Assembly: GCA_035602605.1 (NCBI GenBank) | Contig: DATNLZ010000088.1 | Location: 65,572-129,571 of the forward strand | DNA: 64,000 bases | Source: DASQHY01 sp035602605 | Lineage (GTDB): Bacteria > Acidobacteriota > Terriglobia > Acidiferrales > UBA7541 | Reading direction: 5' to 3' | Shown here: piece after piece, positions 17,042 through 25,371 of the stretch | How positions within the stretch are numbered: position 1 is the stretch's first letter | Layout of the letters: each line of letters opens with the position of its first letter | Position numbers and translations under genes: made by a program | The notes under the pieces: generated by a model | Told to the model about the DNA's origin: nothing | Database searches by the model: none | Seen by the model: the letters and a program-made list of their open reading frames with translations, nothing else

Positions 17042-18592
17042 CTACAAACCTTGTGCATGTCGCCGTAGCAGATCGCGTACCGAATCGCTGGCTTCCAGGT
17101 CGTCGGTCAGTTTTGGCGCCTTGGCCCCGGCGTCGAGCAGCGCCTGCACCGTGGCCACGTAGTCTCCCGTGTTCCGATGCCAGCTGTTTTCCGATCCGTG
17201 AAGCGCCGAGCCGAGCGCAGTGATTTCATGCTGGTTATCGTTCCTTTCGATTTGTGGACCATACCGCAGAATTTCTCGAACGATTTCTGCGTTGCCATGC
17301 CACGCAGCCCACTGCAGCGGCGTCATGCCATACTCGCCCCTTGTGTCCACGGGCCAACCTGCGGCGAGCATGAGCCGCAGGGCGGCGGTGTTGTTGTTTT
17401 GCGCGGCGTCTGGCAGCCGGCGGCGGTCGTCATCCGATAATGTCACGCTCAGATCCGGACGGCTGGCCAGCAAAGTGCGGAAGATTGCTTCATCGCCCAG
17501 CTCACATGCCTGCGCTAGTTTCACGTCCTCCGGACTATGCCCCATGAGAAATTCGAAAACCTCCGCATGGCCGAAGTCGCGGGCGACTTGGTGCGGTGTT
17601 CTACCCCGCCCAAACAGATAGATGTAGATCGTGCCGCCGCTTCGGGGATCCTGTTTCCGGAAACACACCTCGGAGACGCGAGTTCGGATGCAGGCAGGAT
17701 CGGCGTCCAGGTGCCGGCGCACCAGTTGCAGATCGCCCAGAGCGGCTCCCATGAGGACGTCGGTCCGGCAACCCTGAGCCACGAGATAGCACGCGATATC
17801 CTGGCGGTCCTGGGGATAATGTCGGGCCTGAACAACGCGCAGCATGTGCTGTGCCGGCGTGGATTCGTGCTGGATGTCGCGCGCATCAATGTCGGCCCCA
17901 TGTTCGAGCAGGTATTGCGCGATCTCAATGGTGGAGGCGAAATGCAGAGGGGTTTGGCCGTTCGCGCCGCGAGCGCGGACTACCGCGGTATCCGCCTTCA
18001 CCAGTTCCTGCAGCTTCTCGAACATTCCCAGGCGTGCCGCCGAGTGTGCGTCCACCATGGCGCCGCGCTCGATCAGAAACGCGGCCATTTCAGGCGAGCA
18101 CTCGTCAAGAACACTCATACCTCCGGCCCACGATCGGCTCCTCGCATTGATATCCGCGCCCGCTCGGAGTAGCACATCGATGGTCTTTCGATCACTTCGC
18201 TGCACGGCGGCGAGAATTGCCTGCATGCCTTCGCCGTAGTTAGCCATGGGTTCGTTGATCCGGGCCTTCCATTCGGGATGGTCTTCGAGCACTCGGGCCA
18301 CCTTGCCAGCATCGCTGGCGCAAACCGCGGCAGAGAGCAGTTCGGCGGGCTGGCGCACGCGTGCGAGAGAATCCACGTGCTCTTTCAGCTCCGGCCAACT
18401 GGCAAAGCTGTACTCGAGGGCAATGACGTGTTGTGCCTCGGCGAGTTTCGGACTGGCCGTCGCCGACAGCGACACGAGGGAACGGAAGCGCTCTATGGCG
18501 GCGGGTTCGCCCACCTGAACGTCATGCAGGAGTTTTTTGGCTTGTTTCTTGAGATGTTCGAGGTTTGGGTTTGCTGGTAATTCGCGAGACAT
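17042..18592 (-). CDS. Ankyrin-repeat protein
   Basis: The protein has 516 residues and no signal peptide. The start chosen is the ATG at 18592; an adjacent GTG at 18595 sits too close to GGAGG. The N-terminal region (LPANPNLEHLKKQAKKLLHD, AEAQHVIALEYSFASWPELKEHV) is a module often placed before ankyrin arrays. The repeats follow, such as TIDVLLRAGADINARS, NGQTPLHFASTIEIAQYLLEHGADIDARD and GMTPLQWAAWHGNAEIVREIL. It is presumably a protein-protein interaction factor. It appears to form a two-gene unit with the small membrane protein downstream. Confidence 0.9.
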   Translation of the reverse strand: MSRELPANPNLEHLKKQAKKLLHDVQVGEPAAIERFRSLVSLSATASPKLAEAQHVIALEYSFASWPELKEHVDSLARVRQPAELLSAAVCASDAGKVARVLEDHPEWKARINEPMANYGEGMQAILAAVQRSDRKTIDVLLRAGADINARSRSWAGGMSVLDECSPEMAAFLIERGAMVDAHSAARLGMFEKLQELVKADTAVVRARGANGQTPLHFASTIEIAQYLLEHGADIDARDIQHESTPAQHMLRVVQARHYPQDRQDIACYLVAQGCRTDVLMGAALGDLQLVRRHLDADPACIRTRVSEVCFRKQDPRSGGTIYIYLFGRGRTPHQVARDFGHAEVFEFLMGHSPEDVKLAQACELGDEAIFRTLLASRPDLSVTLSDDDRRRLPDAAQNNNTAALRLMLAAGWPVDTRGEYGMTPLQWAAWHGNAEIVREILRYGPQIERNDNQHEITALGSALHGSENSWHRNTGDYVATVQALLDAGAKAPKLTDDLEASDSVRDLLRRHAQGL

Positions 18593-18794
18593 CACGCCTC
18601 CTTCTTATCGCCCTGTGTCCGCTATAACGGGCAGAAGTGAGGTTGATGTTCGGTACCGCCAAAAAGCTCAGGTGGGATCGTCCCTTCCCGCGGACGGGAT
18701 GCACCCTGAATTGCGCTGCAAGTGTATTAGGAACGCCCGCAAGACACAAGGGTTGACATTCGGAAAGAACCGAACGCGTGTTAAATCCTTTTGA

Positions 18795-19847
18795 TCAGGC
18801 GCCCGCGTGGCCCACGGCTAGCTCTTTCCGGACGATAGGAACGACGCGTGTGCCGAGGATCTCGATGGCCCGCAACATCTTCTCGTGCGGAAGTGTCGAG
18901 ACACCCATTTGGAATGTGATTCGAGAGATGCCGCCGAGAACCTCATTCTCATAAAGGATCTTTTCGGCGACGGTTTCGGCGTCACCGATCAACAGCGCAC
19001 CAGTGGAACCTCGCTGGGCGTCGAACTGCGCCCTGGTAGTCGGTGGCCAGCCACGTTCCTTGCCGATCTCGTTGAAGGTGTGCGCGTAGCCGGGATAGAA
19101 GACGTCTGCGGCTTGCTCGGTGGTGTCTGCGAGAAACCCGATGGAGTGAACACCCACCGCGAGTCGCTCGGGAGAGTGACCGGCACGGCGGCCGGCCTCG
19201 CGGTAGAGGTCGATCAGAGGGCGGAAGCGCGCGGGTTCGCCGCCGATGATAGCGACCATGAGAGGGAGTCCGAGCATACCGGCGCGAACGAAGGAGGTGG
19301 GAGTGCCGCCGACGCCGACCCATATGGGCAGGGGATCCTGCAGAGGGCGAGGGTAGATGGCCTGACCAATGAGAGGCGGGCGGTGCTTGCCGGACCATGT
19401 CACGTGTTTGTTTTTACGGATGGTCAGAAGTAGTTCGAGTTTTTCAGCGAACAGTGAGTCGTAGTCTTCAAGGCGCAAGCCGAAGAGGGGATAGGACTCG
19501 ATAAAGGAGCCGCGGCCGGCAACGATTTCAGCACGGCCCCGAGAGATGAGGTCCAGAGTGGCAAATTCCTGAAAGACGCGCACCGGGTCGGAGGCACTGA
19601 GAACGGTAACTGCGCTCGTGAGGCGAATGCTTTTGGTGCGTGCAGCGGCAGCGGAGAGGATTACGGCTGGGGCCGAGTCTAGAAACTCCGCGCGGTGATG
19701 TTCGCCGATGCCGAAGACGTCGAGGCCGATGCGATCGGCGAGCTCGATCTCTTCCAGAAGATGGTGCATGCGCTCAACGGGGCTGAGCGTCAGTCCCGTG
19801 GCCGGGTCGGACATGGCTGCTGCGAAGCTGTCGATGCCGATCTGCAT
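18795..19847 (-). CDS. LLM-class flavin-dependent oxidoreductase
   Basis: This is a luciferase-like monooxygenase of 350 residues with a TIM barrel and probable FMN/F420 use. Motifs seen are GLDVFGIGEHHRAEFLDSAP, RIRLTSAVTVLSASDPVRV-like sequence, EFATLDLISRGRAEIVAGRGSF, and LPIWVGVGGTPTSFVRAG. The substrate is unknown. It is monocistronic as far as can be seen. Confidence 0.93.
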   Translation of the reverse strand: MQIGIDSFAAAMSDPATGLTLSPVERMHHLLEEIELADRIGLDVFGIGEHHRAEFLDSAPAVILSAAAARTKSIRLTSAVTVLSASDPVRVFQEFATLDLISRGRAEIVAGRGSFIESYPLFGLRLEDYDSLFAEKLELLLTIRKNKHVTWSGKHRPPLIGQAIYPRPLQDPLPIWVGVGGTPTSFVRAGMLGLPLMVAIIGGEPARFRPLIDLYREAGRRAGHSPERLAVGVHSIGFLADTTEQAADVFYPGYAHTFNEIGKERGWPPTTRAQFDAQRGSTGALLIGDAETVAEKILYENEVLGGISRITFQMGVSTLPHEKMLRAIEILGTRVVPIVRKELAVGHAGA

Positions 19848-20045
19848 CTGGACGACTCCTTTATGTGGGACCCGCCTGGATTGTTCAGCGCGGCCGCGGA
19901 AAGCGTGGTGAACCGGACGAACCGCTCAACGCCGGGCATTCTGGCAAACCGCGGAAACCAAGCGGCAAATTTTGAAAGGAACGGGAGACGTCACGCCGTT
20001 CACTGCGTTACGCTTCCCGAACGATTTGCCCGAATGCTGCTCTTG

Positions 20046-20426
20046 TTACACCGCGCGTTGAACAACGATTCCGGCGAGGTGCTGCTTGTTTCGGACCGCC
20101 AAAATCGCCCAAAGGACGACCACGACAATCGCCAGGGGAAGCCCGGCTGGCGCCATGAGAGCGTGGAAGAAAAAGATGTTCACGATCACGGGTCCAAGAA
20201 GCACGAGCGCCAGCGGCACAAAGCGGTTCACCAAGAGCAGCAGTCCTCCGATGACCTGAACGCCGAAAATGACCACCCAGTAGTGGGAGGCGAAGAGCGC
20301 GCCTATGAACTGGCCGGCGAGACCCGTTGGAGGCGGCATGGGAATGAAGTGCAGAAATCCGTTCAAGCCAAAGACCAGGAAGATCAAGCCCAACAGTAAA
20401 CGTGCGATCAATGATGCAATTTTCAT
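20046..20426 (-). CDS. DoxX-family membrane protein
   Basis: The protein has 126 residues and four predicted transmembrane helices. The start is the ATG at 20426 behind GAGGAG; the open frame upstream is not conserved. Typical DoxX features are ARLLLGLIFLVFGLNGFLHF near the N-terminus and GGLLLLVNRFVPLALVLL in the middle. It is immediately downstream of an azoreductase gene (31 bases). Such pairs often respond to thiol or quinone stress. Confidence 0.88.
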   Translation of the reverse strand: MKIASLIARLLLGLIFLVFGLNGFLHFIPMPPPTGLAGQFIGALFASHYWVVIFGVQVIGGLLLLVNRFVPLALVLLGPVIVNIFFFHALMAPAGLPLAIVVVVLWAILAVRNKQHLAGIVVQRAV

Positions 20427-20457
20427 TTTATTCTCCTCAACCGTAGATTTGTATTGC

Positions 20458-21084
20458 TCAGAGACTCGCGTGCGCATGCACCTTTTCAAGCGAAGACGCG
20501 AGGAAGGTTTGTGGATCCACCTTTCCGGTCATCAATTGCGCGGTGCCTTCAGCGGCGATGATCGTTACGTCCGTGATGCCCATGAACCCGAAGACCGTTC
20601 GCAAATACGGCGTCACAAAGTTGAATGAAGCCAGGGCGGTCCCGTGCTCGTACACACCGCCGCTCGCGATCAGCAGGGTCGCTTTTTTGCCGGTCAGCAA
20701 TCCCGTGGGGCCGTTTGCCGTGTACGCAAAGGTCTTCCCGGCGCGTGCCACCTGATCGATCCACAGCTTGAGCGTCGAAGGAATGCTGAAATTGTGCATG
20801 GGAACGCCAAAGACGTACTCATCGGTGTGCTGCAAGTCGGCAATCAATGAATCTGAGAGCGCCAGCGCGCTCTTCTGGTCCGCAGTGCGCGCCTCCGCAG
20901 GTGTGTATGCGGCACCCACCCAGAAACCGTCAACCACGGGAATGTCTAACTTAGTCAGGTCCCGCGAGATTACTTTGCCGCGAGGATGAGCGTTGTGCCA
21001 GGCATCCGCAAATTTCTCCGTGAGCTTTCGAGATATGGATTGTTCACCCATAGGGCTAGAGTCGACCTTCAGTAAAGTGGTCAT
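20458..21084 (-). CDS. azoR: FMN-dependent NADH:quinone reductase / azoreductase
   Basis: This flavodoxin-fold enzyme has 208 residues and starts at the ATG at 21084 (MTTLLKVDSSPMGEQSISRK). The AzoR phosphate-binding loop SSPMGEQSISRKL is present, as are VFGVPMHNFSIPSTLKLWID and the ASGGVYEHG loop near the flavin. It reduces quinones and azo compounds using NADH. The gene is transcribed divergently from a TetR regulator whose intergenic operator-like repeats overlap both promoters. Confidence 0.93.
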   Translation of the reverse strand: MTTLLKVDSSPMGEQSISRKLTEKFADAWHNAHPRGKVISRDLTKLDIPVVDGFWVGAAYTPAEARTADQKSALALSDSLIADLQHTDEYVFGVPMHNFSIPSTLKLWIDQVARAGKTFAYTANGPTGLLTGKKATLLIASGGVYEHGTALASFNFVTPYLRTVFGFMGITDVTIIAAEGTAQLMTGKVDPQTFLASSLEKVHAHASL

Positions 21085-21121
21085 TTCCAAATTCCTCCAT
21101 TCATCAGATGCAGTATAAGCA

Positions 21122-21142
21122 ACAACTGTTGTATAACACAAC
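21122..21142. promoter_or_regulatory. Overlapping inverted repeats in the azoR/tetR divergent promoter
   Basis: ACAAC-T-GTTGT (21122-21132) is followed by a third half-site ACAAC at 21138-21142, so GTTGT-ATAAC-ACAAC forms a second dyad sharing its arm with the first. On the minus strand the cluster lies between a possible -35 (TTGTGT) and -10 (TATACT) for azoR. On the plus strand it precedes a -10 TATAAT at 21177-21182 for tetR. This is a good TetR operator candidate. Confidence 0.6.
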
Positions 21143-21202
21143 AAGCGTATCTTAATCAACAGCCGATGCGTTGTGCTATAATTCAGTGGGGGTAGACGGG
21201 AA

Positions 21203-21799
21203 ATGCTTCACCAAGACTGCGGACGACTCGATCCGCGCATCCGGAGGACTCGCCAGCTCCTACAGGATGCTCTGCGGCGTCTTTTGGAAGAGAAGGAGTT
21301 CGACAAGATCTCGGTGCAAGACATCACCGAGGTCGCCACGCTAAACCGCGCGACCTTTTATGCACACTATCCAGACAAATTCGCCCTGCTCGGAGAGTTA
21401 ATCCGGGTAAGCTTCCTTCAGCTTCTGGCCCAAAGGAATGTGCGGTTTGACGGTACCTGTTTATCCGCATTTCAGGTCATTCTTCTGGCGGTTTGCGACT
21501 ACCTGATTGAAGTGCAAGAGTCGCTTTCCTCCAAGCAACATCAGTTCGAACCGTTCGTGGAGGCTACCGTAATCGATCAGATCCGCCTCGTTTTGCTGGA
21601 CGGGTTTCGTCAACACCCCATGGAGCGTCGCATTTCTCCAGAAATGATCGCCGCCACGGCAAGTTGGGCGATATACGGGGCGGTGAAAGAATGGGTGAAT
21701 ACGCCGGATCGCGTTTCTGCTGAACAATTCGTTTCCGTGGCAGTAGACCTGGTGCACCCGATCATGATGGCCGGGGTGCAACCGGTCGCAAATATCTGA
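21203..21799 (+). CDS. TetR/AcrR-family transcriptional regulator
   Basis: The protein has 198 residues. The N-terminal HTH reads IRRTRQLLQDALRRLLEEKEF, then DKISVQDITEVATLNRATFYAHYPDKFAL. The C-terminal domain is presumably ligand-binding. It is divergent from azoR-doxX and very likely represses that pair and itself through the repeats between them. A TATAAT box at 21177-21182 lies 20 bases before its ATG. Confidence 0.93.
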   Translation: MLHQDCGRLDPRIRRTRQLLQDALRRLLEEKEFDKISVQDITEVATLNRATFYAHYPDKFALLGELIRVSFLQLLAQRNVRFDGTCLSAFQVILLAVCDYLIEVQESLSSKQHQFEPFVEATVIDQIRLVLLDGFRQHPMERRISPEMIAATASWAIYGAVKEWVNTPDRVSAEQFVSVAVDLVHPIMMAGVQPVANI

Positions 21800-22069
21800 T
21801 TCGTGAATCAAGCGTCACCTCTTTATTCGCAATTTGCCGCCGTTCGCCGCGATTAGCGTGACATTTCTGTGACAGCGCGTACCATTAGCGATTCGTATGG
21901 TCATTTTGCTATTTGCAGTGTCATCGAACGGAACTTCTCGTTTTCCGGTTAGTGCATGCGGAAGGCTTCGATGGTATAAGGGTGCACATCCTGGACGACC
22001 CAAACGGAAAGCCTGGCTTTGATTCAGAGGCTGGACCACGCGTGCCCAGCGCCGAAGGAGGATCAAACA

Positions 22070-23563
22070 ATGTACTTAGAAGCTTCGATAGTCAGGTGCA
22101 TCCTCCGGCAGCTAGGGATAACAGCGTTGGTGGTCATTCTGTCGTTCTGGTTACCAGTTGTGGCCAGCGCGAGTGATACAGCTTACGAAATAACTAGCAG
22201 CGGTCAGTTAGGAGTGATCGACCTCAATACCGGTGCTTTCACCGCAATCGGCAACATGGGTGTGACACTCATTGGATTGGGCGTATCCGGCGAGAGCCTG
22301 TATGGCGTGCAGTCCAGCACGCTCTATCAGGTGAATCGAGCGAACGGCAGTACGGCTCTTGTAGGCAGCGCGTCATTCAATTACCGAGGCTTCGGTTCCA
22401 CAACGAGTGGACTGTACGGCTTAGATTTCGACATGAATCTCTACTCGGTCGATCCGACGACTGGCGCGGCTGCGTTTGTCGGGTCCACAGGCCTAGCCAA
22501 TCCGAGCGGTTTTGGAGTGTCGACGGGATCAGACACCCTTTACATCACACCCACGCCTTCGGCCGGATGCAGCGGCACACTGCTGTATTCGGTTGACACG
22601 ACAACGGGCGCGGCGGCTCTGATTGGCAACACGGGCTTTTGCGGCAGCGGAGCTTCGGTGTTCGTGAACGGCGCACTGTATACTGGTGTCTTTTCGCCTC
22701 TCGCTGTGTACACACTGGATACGAATACCGGCACAGGCTCATTCGTCGCAAATGTGTCGGGAACATCGAGCGACTTCTATGGTCTGGCGCCTATCGGATC
22801 ATCGTCGTGGACACTGGTGTGGAGCGATGAATTCGACGGCGAGGACGGCTCGGCGCCGGACGCTAACAACTGGACGTATGACATAGGTGTGGGTACGAAC
22901 GGCTGGGGCAACCACGAGCTGGAGTACTACACAGACCGCTCGCCGGAGAACGTGGTCATCCTGAATGGCAATCTAGTCATTACGGCTCTTCAAGAGACGT
23001 ATACCGATCCCGACGGAATAACGCGAGACTACACTTCTGCGCGTCTCAAGACGCAGAATCGACTCTCGTTCAACTATGGTCGGTTCGAGGCGCGCATCAA
23101 AATTCCATACGGCCAAGGGCTCTGGCCGGCCTTCTGGATGCTCGGCGACAACATCAAGGAGGTCGGCTGGCCGAACTGCGGGGAGATCGATATCATGGAG
23201 AATATCGGTCGCGAACCCTCCACAGCTCACGGCACCATTCATGGTCCGGGATATTCTGGCGGATCGGGCATCGGAGCTTCGTACACCCTGCCTGGGGACC
23301 AGCGCTTTGCTGACGACTTCCACATCTTCGCGCTAGAGTGGGAGCCTAGCGTCATCAGGTTCTATGTGGACGGTACACTCTACAAGACCGCAACGCCAGC
23401 CGATCTTCCCCCAGGAAGGACGTGGGTCTTCGATCACCCGTTCTTCCTGATTCTCAATGTCGCAGTGGGCGGCGATTGGCCGGGCAGCCCCGACTCATCC
23501 ACGGTTTTCCCTCAGACCATGCTTGTGGACTACGTCAGGGTCTATCAGCGCGGGCCCTCTTAA
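22070..23563 (+). CDS. Secreted GH16-family endo-glucanase with N-terminal propeller-like region
   Basis: The protein has 497 residues and starts at the ATG at 22070 behind GGAGG; an earlier in-frame ATG at 22019 is less likely. It has a signal peptide (LVVILSFWLPVVASA). Residues about 30-240 hold repeated motifs of the LYSVDPTTGAAAFVGSTG type, a propeller-like region. From WTLVWSDEFDG a complete GH16 jelly-roll follows. The catalytic motif is E372-I-D-I-M-E377 (nucleophile and acid/base), with WPAFWMLG before it and the C-terminal VDYVRVYQ. Laminarin-like beta-1,3/1,4-glucans are the expected substrates for this subgroup. The propeller plus GH16 combination is uncommon to my knowledge. Confidence 0.93.
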   Translation: MYLEASIVRCILRQLGITALVVILSFWLPVVASASDTAYEITSSGQLGVIDLNTGAFTAIGNMGVTLIGLGVSGESLYGVQSSTLYQVNRANGSTALVGSASFNYRGFGSTTSGLYGLDFDMNLYSVDPTTGAAAFVGSTGLANPSGFGVSTGSDTLYITPTPSAGCSGTLLYSVDTTTGAAALIGNTGFCGSGASVFVNGALYTGVFSPLAVYTLDTNTGTGSFVANVSGTSSDFYGLAPIGSSSWTLVWSDEFDGEDGSAPDANNWTYDIGVGTNGWGNHELEYYTDRSPENVVILNGNLVITALQETYTDPDGITRDYTSARLKTQNRLSFNYGRFEARIKIPYGQGLWPAFWMLGDNIKEVGWPNCGEIDIMENIGREPSTAHGTIHGPGYSGGSGIGASYTLPGDQRFADDFHIFALEWEPSVIRFYVDGTLYKTATPADLPPGRTWVFDHPFFLILNVAVGGDWPGSPDSSTVFPQTMLVDYVRVYQRGPS

Positions 23564-23918
23564 TCAGAAGGAAAACTTCCGCCCTGTGGATGGCGAACAG
23601 GTGCTGGGCAAGATCGGCGATCTGAATCTGACAAGCTGGAACTATATCGGGCATGACCCCACACAGTTTCGCCACTACGGCCCTGTGGCCCAGGAGTTCT
23701 TTGGTGCTTTCGGGCACGATGCCGTCGGGACGATTGGGAATTCGACCACCATCAACTCGGGAGATATGGAAGGAATCCTGACGATCGGTGTTCAGACCCT
23801 CGAAAAGCGTACCGGTGAGTTGCGGCAACAAAATGCGACGTTGAAGGCCGAGAATGCCGAACTGAAGGCCCGCTTGGAAGCTATAGAGCGCAGGCTCGGC
23901 GGCAACCCGATCAAATAG
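23562..23918 (+). pseudogene. Orphan peptidase S74 / endosialidase-chaperone C-terminal domain fragment
   Basis: The frame reads KENFRPVDGEQVLGKIGDL, then NLTSWNYIGHDPTQFRHYGP, then VAQEFFGAFG and EGILTIGVQTL. It ends in a coiled coil (NATLKAENAELKARLEAIE). This is the intramolecular chaperone domain that normally forms the C-terminus of phage tailspikes and long exported acidobacterial fibre proteins. The fibre part is absent, and the frame directly overlaps the stop of the GH16 gene in another frame. It could only be expressed from an upstream out-of-frame start, so it is treated as a remnant. Confidence 0.7.
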
Positions 23919-23966
23919 TCAGCACTCACAAATCTCGACTTACTGAGCTAGTTCGTCACAGGCTAA

Positions 23967-24908
23967 TTAAGAAAAATCAACGCTTTTTTGCGGAAAACCG
24001 CTTACTTGTGGAAACCTCTCGAGTTCCTGCAGATTCCACTTGGGTATCGCGCCAGAGCGGCTGGCAACAAGTGCGCCCAGCCGATTGGCAAACTCCGCAG
24101 CTCGCTCCGCATGCCAGCCGGCGCTAAGGCCATGCACCAGCCCTGCCGAAAAAGCATCACCCGCACCGATGGTGTCCTCAACCTCGATGGAGTAGGCAGG
24201 GGATTCGATGTAGTCAGGTCCAAGCAGGAGAGCGCAGCCCTGGTCGCCGCGAGTCACGCAGATCGCCTCCCAGCCGAAACGCGCGGCGTACCTCCGGCAG
24301 AAGTCTTCTATGCTTTTGTGATGGCTATCGCCCAGGAGATTCTCAAGGATTCCAGTCTCCAGGTCGTTAAGCTTGGTAACCGTGGCCGACGAAAGGAGGT
24401 CGAAGACAACTTTTGCACTGTAGCATCCGGTGCGCAGATTAACGTCATAGAAGCGCTTCGCAGACGGGACGGCTTCAAGGACAAGCGAAGTAGTAGACCG
24501 AACGATTGCGCTCGTATGCGCAAGAGTTCCGAAATAAATCCACTCTGCTCCGGTGCGTGCCAGTTGTTCGAGTTGACTGGTCGACAAGAGAGCAAAATCG
24601 TAGGCGGCAGGCCGGTGAATCGTGAAGGACGGCTGCCCGCCATGGTGCAGCGTGACGCTAACGAAGCCAGTGGGTTGATCGGCCACGGAACGAATATATT
24701 CGGTCGTCAGACCGAAAGCTTGCATTTGAGTGAGGGCTCTGTTGCCGCGATCGTCAGAGCCGACAGCGCTCACAAGGTACGGAGAATGACCGAGCCTGGC
24801 GGCGTGGGCGGCGAAGTTGAGCGGGGCACCGCCCAGATGCTCGGTATCTTCGACAACATCCCAAAGCACCTCACCTATGCTAATGAGATTCATCGACCTC
24901 TGCGACAA
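23967..24908 (-). CDS. PfkB-family carbohydrate kinase, probable fructokinase
   Basis: This ribokinase-fold sugar kinase has 313 residues. It shows the N-terminal GEVLWDVVEDTEHLGGAPLNFAAH (sugar-binding GG), a central YDVNLRTGCY segment and the C-terminal signature DTIGAGDAFSAGL carrying the catalytic Asp. The WDV and GGAPLNFA features fit bacterial fructokinases. It is divergent from a GH32 remnant and an intact levanase, which release fructose, so phosphorylation of fructose is the likely role. Confidence 0.9.
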   Translation of the reverse strand: MSQRSMNLISIGEVLWDVVEDTEHLGGAPLNFAAHAARLGHSPYLVSAVGSDDRGNRALTQMQAFGLTTEYIRSVADQPTGFVSVTLHHGGQPSFTIHRPAAYDFALLSTSQLEQLARTGAEWIYFGTLAHTSAIVRSTTSLVLEAVPSAKRFYDVNLRTGCYSAKVVFDLLSSATVTKLNDLETGILENLLGDSHHKSIEDFCRRYAARFGWEAICVTRGDQGCALLLGPDYIESPAYSIEVEDTIGAGDAFSAGLVHGLSAGWHAERAAEFANRLGALVASRSGAIPKWNLQELERFPQVSGFPQKSVDFS

Positions 24909-24910
24909 CG

Positions 24911-25357
24911 TTGACAGTTATGTCAGACGCAGCGCAAACATTCAATAATATTCCCGCGCTCGAACCGAGGCGGATCTGGATCGCGCAGGGCACGGTGAAT
25001 TATCTAGGCATGCCTTTCGACCAAGTCATGGACTTTCCGGTTGAGCGGACTTTGCAAACTACTGCGTCTGATCCTTTATTGTATGTCCATCCGGTACGGC
25101 AGATTTCGAGGCCCTACACTAGCGCTCAATCGTGGCCTACGCAGCCGCTTTTTCCCGGCACCGACCCGATGGTGGGTACGCGGGCCGGAGAGGCCATTAA
25201 TCTCGATGCGCAGGTCCAGCCTGGCAGCGCAAGTCACGTCGTTTTCACTTTGAGGGAACGCAAGTGGTCTACCACAGCGTTGCCCAGCTGCTCTTCCTCA
25301 AATATACCTTGGTTCTGCATGGTAGGGTTTGGCCCGGTTCATCCGGGCTTTAAGTGA
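24911..25357 (+). pseudogene. C-terminal remnant of a second GH32 gene, frameshifted
   Basis: The frame gives RRIWIAQGTVNYLGMPFDQV, then MDFPVERTLQTT, then LLYVHPVRQISRPYTSAQSW. This matches the end of the GH32 five-bladed propeller and the linker to the beta-sandwich. After FTLRE the sandwich continues in another frame (GTQVVYHSVAQLLFLKY), so there is a frameshift near 25260. The catalytic N-terminal half with WMNDPNG is missing. It lies directly upstream of an intact GH32 gene and looks like a decayed paralogue. Confidence 0.7.
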
Positions 25358-25371
25358 TAGAGGAGCGACGA

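Noticed and set aside
17537..18172. Plus-strand open frame of 211 codons opposite the ankyrin gene
   Set aside because: The ankyrin consensus on the minus strand is unambiguous; the plus frame is a shadow.
22019..22069. Upstream start for the GH16 protein
   Set aside because: The ATG at 22070 has a strong GGAGG site and yields a normal signal peptide; the longer version adds a charged, Pro-rich leader.
23988..24914. Plus-strand open frame of 308 codons opposite the fructokinase
   Set aside because: The minus-strand frame has a full set of PfkB motifs; the plus frame has no recognisable domain.
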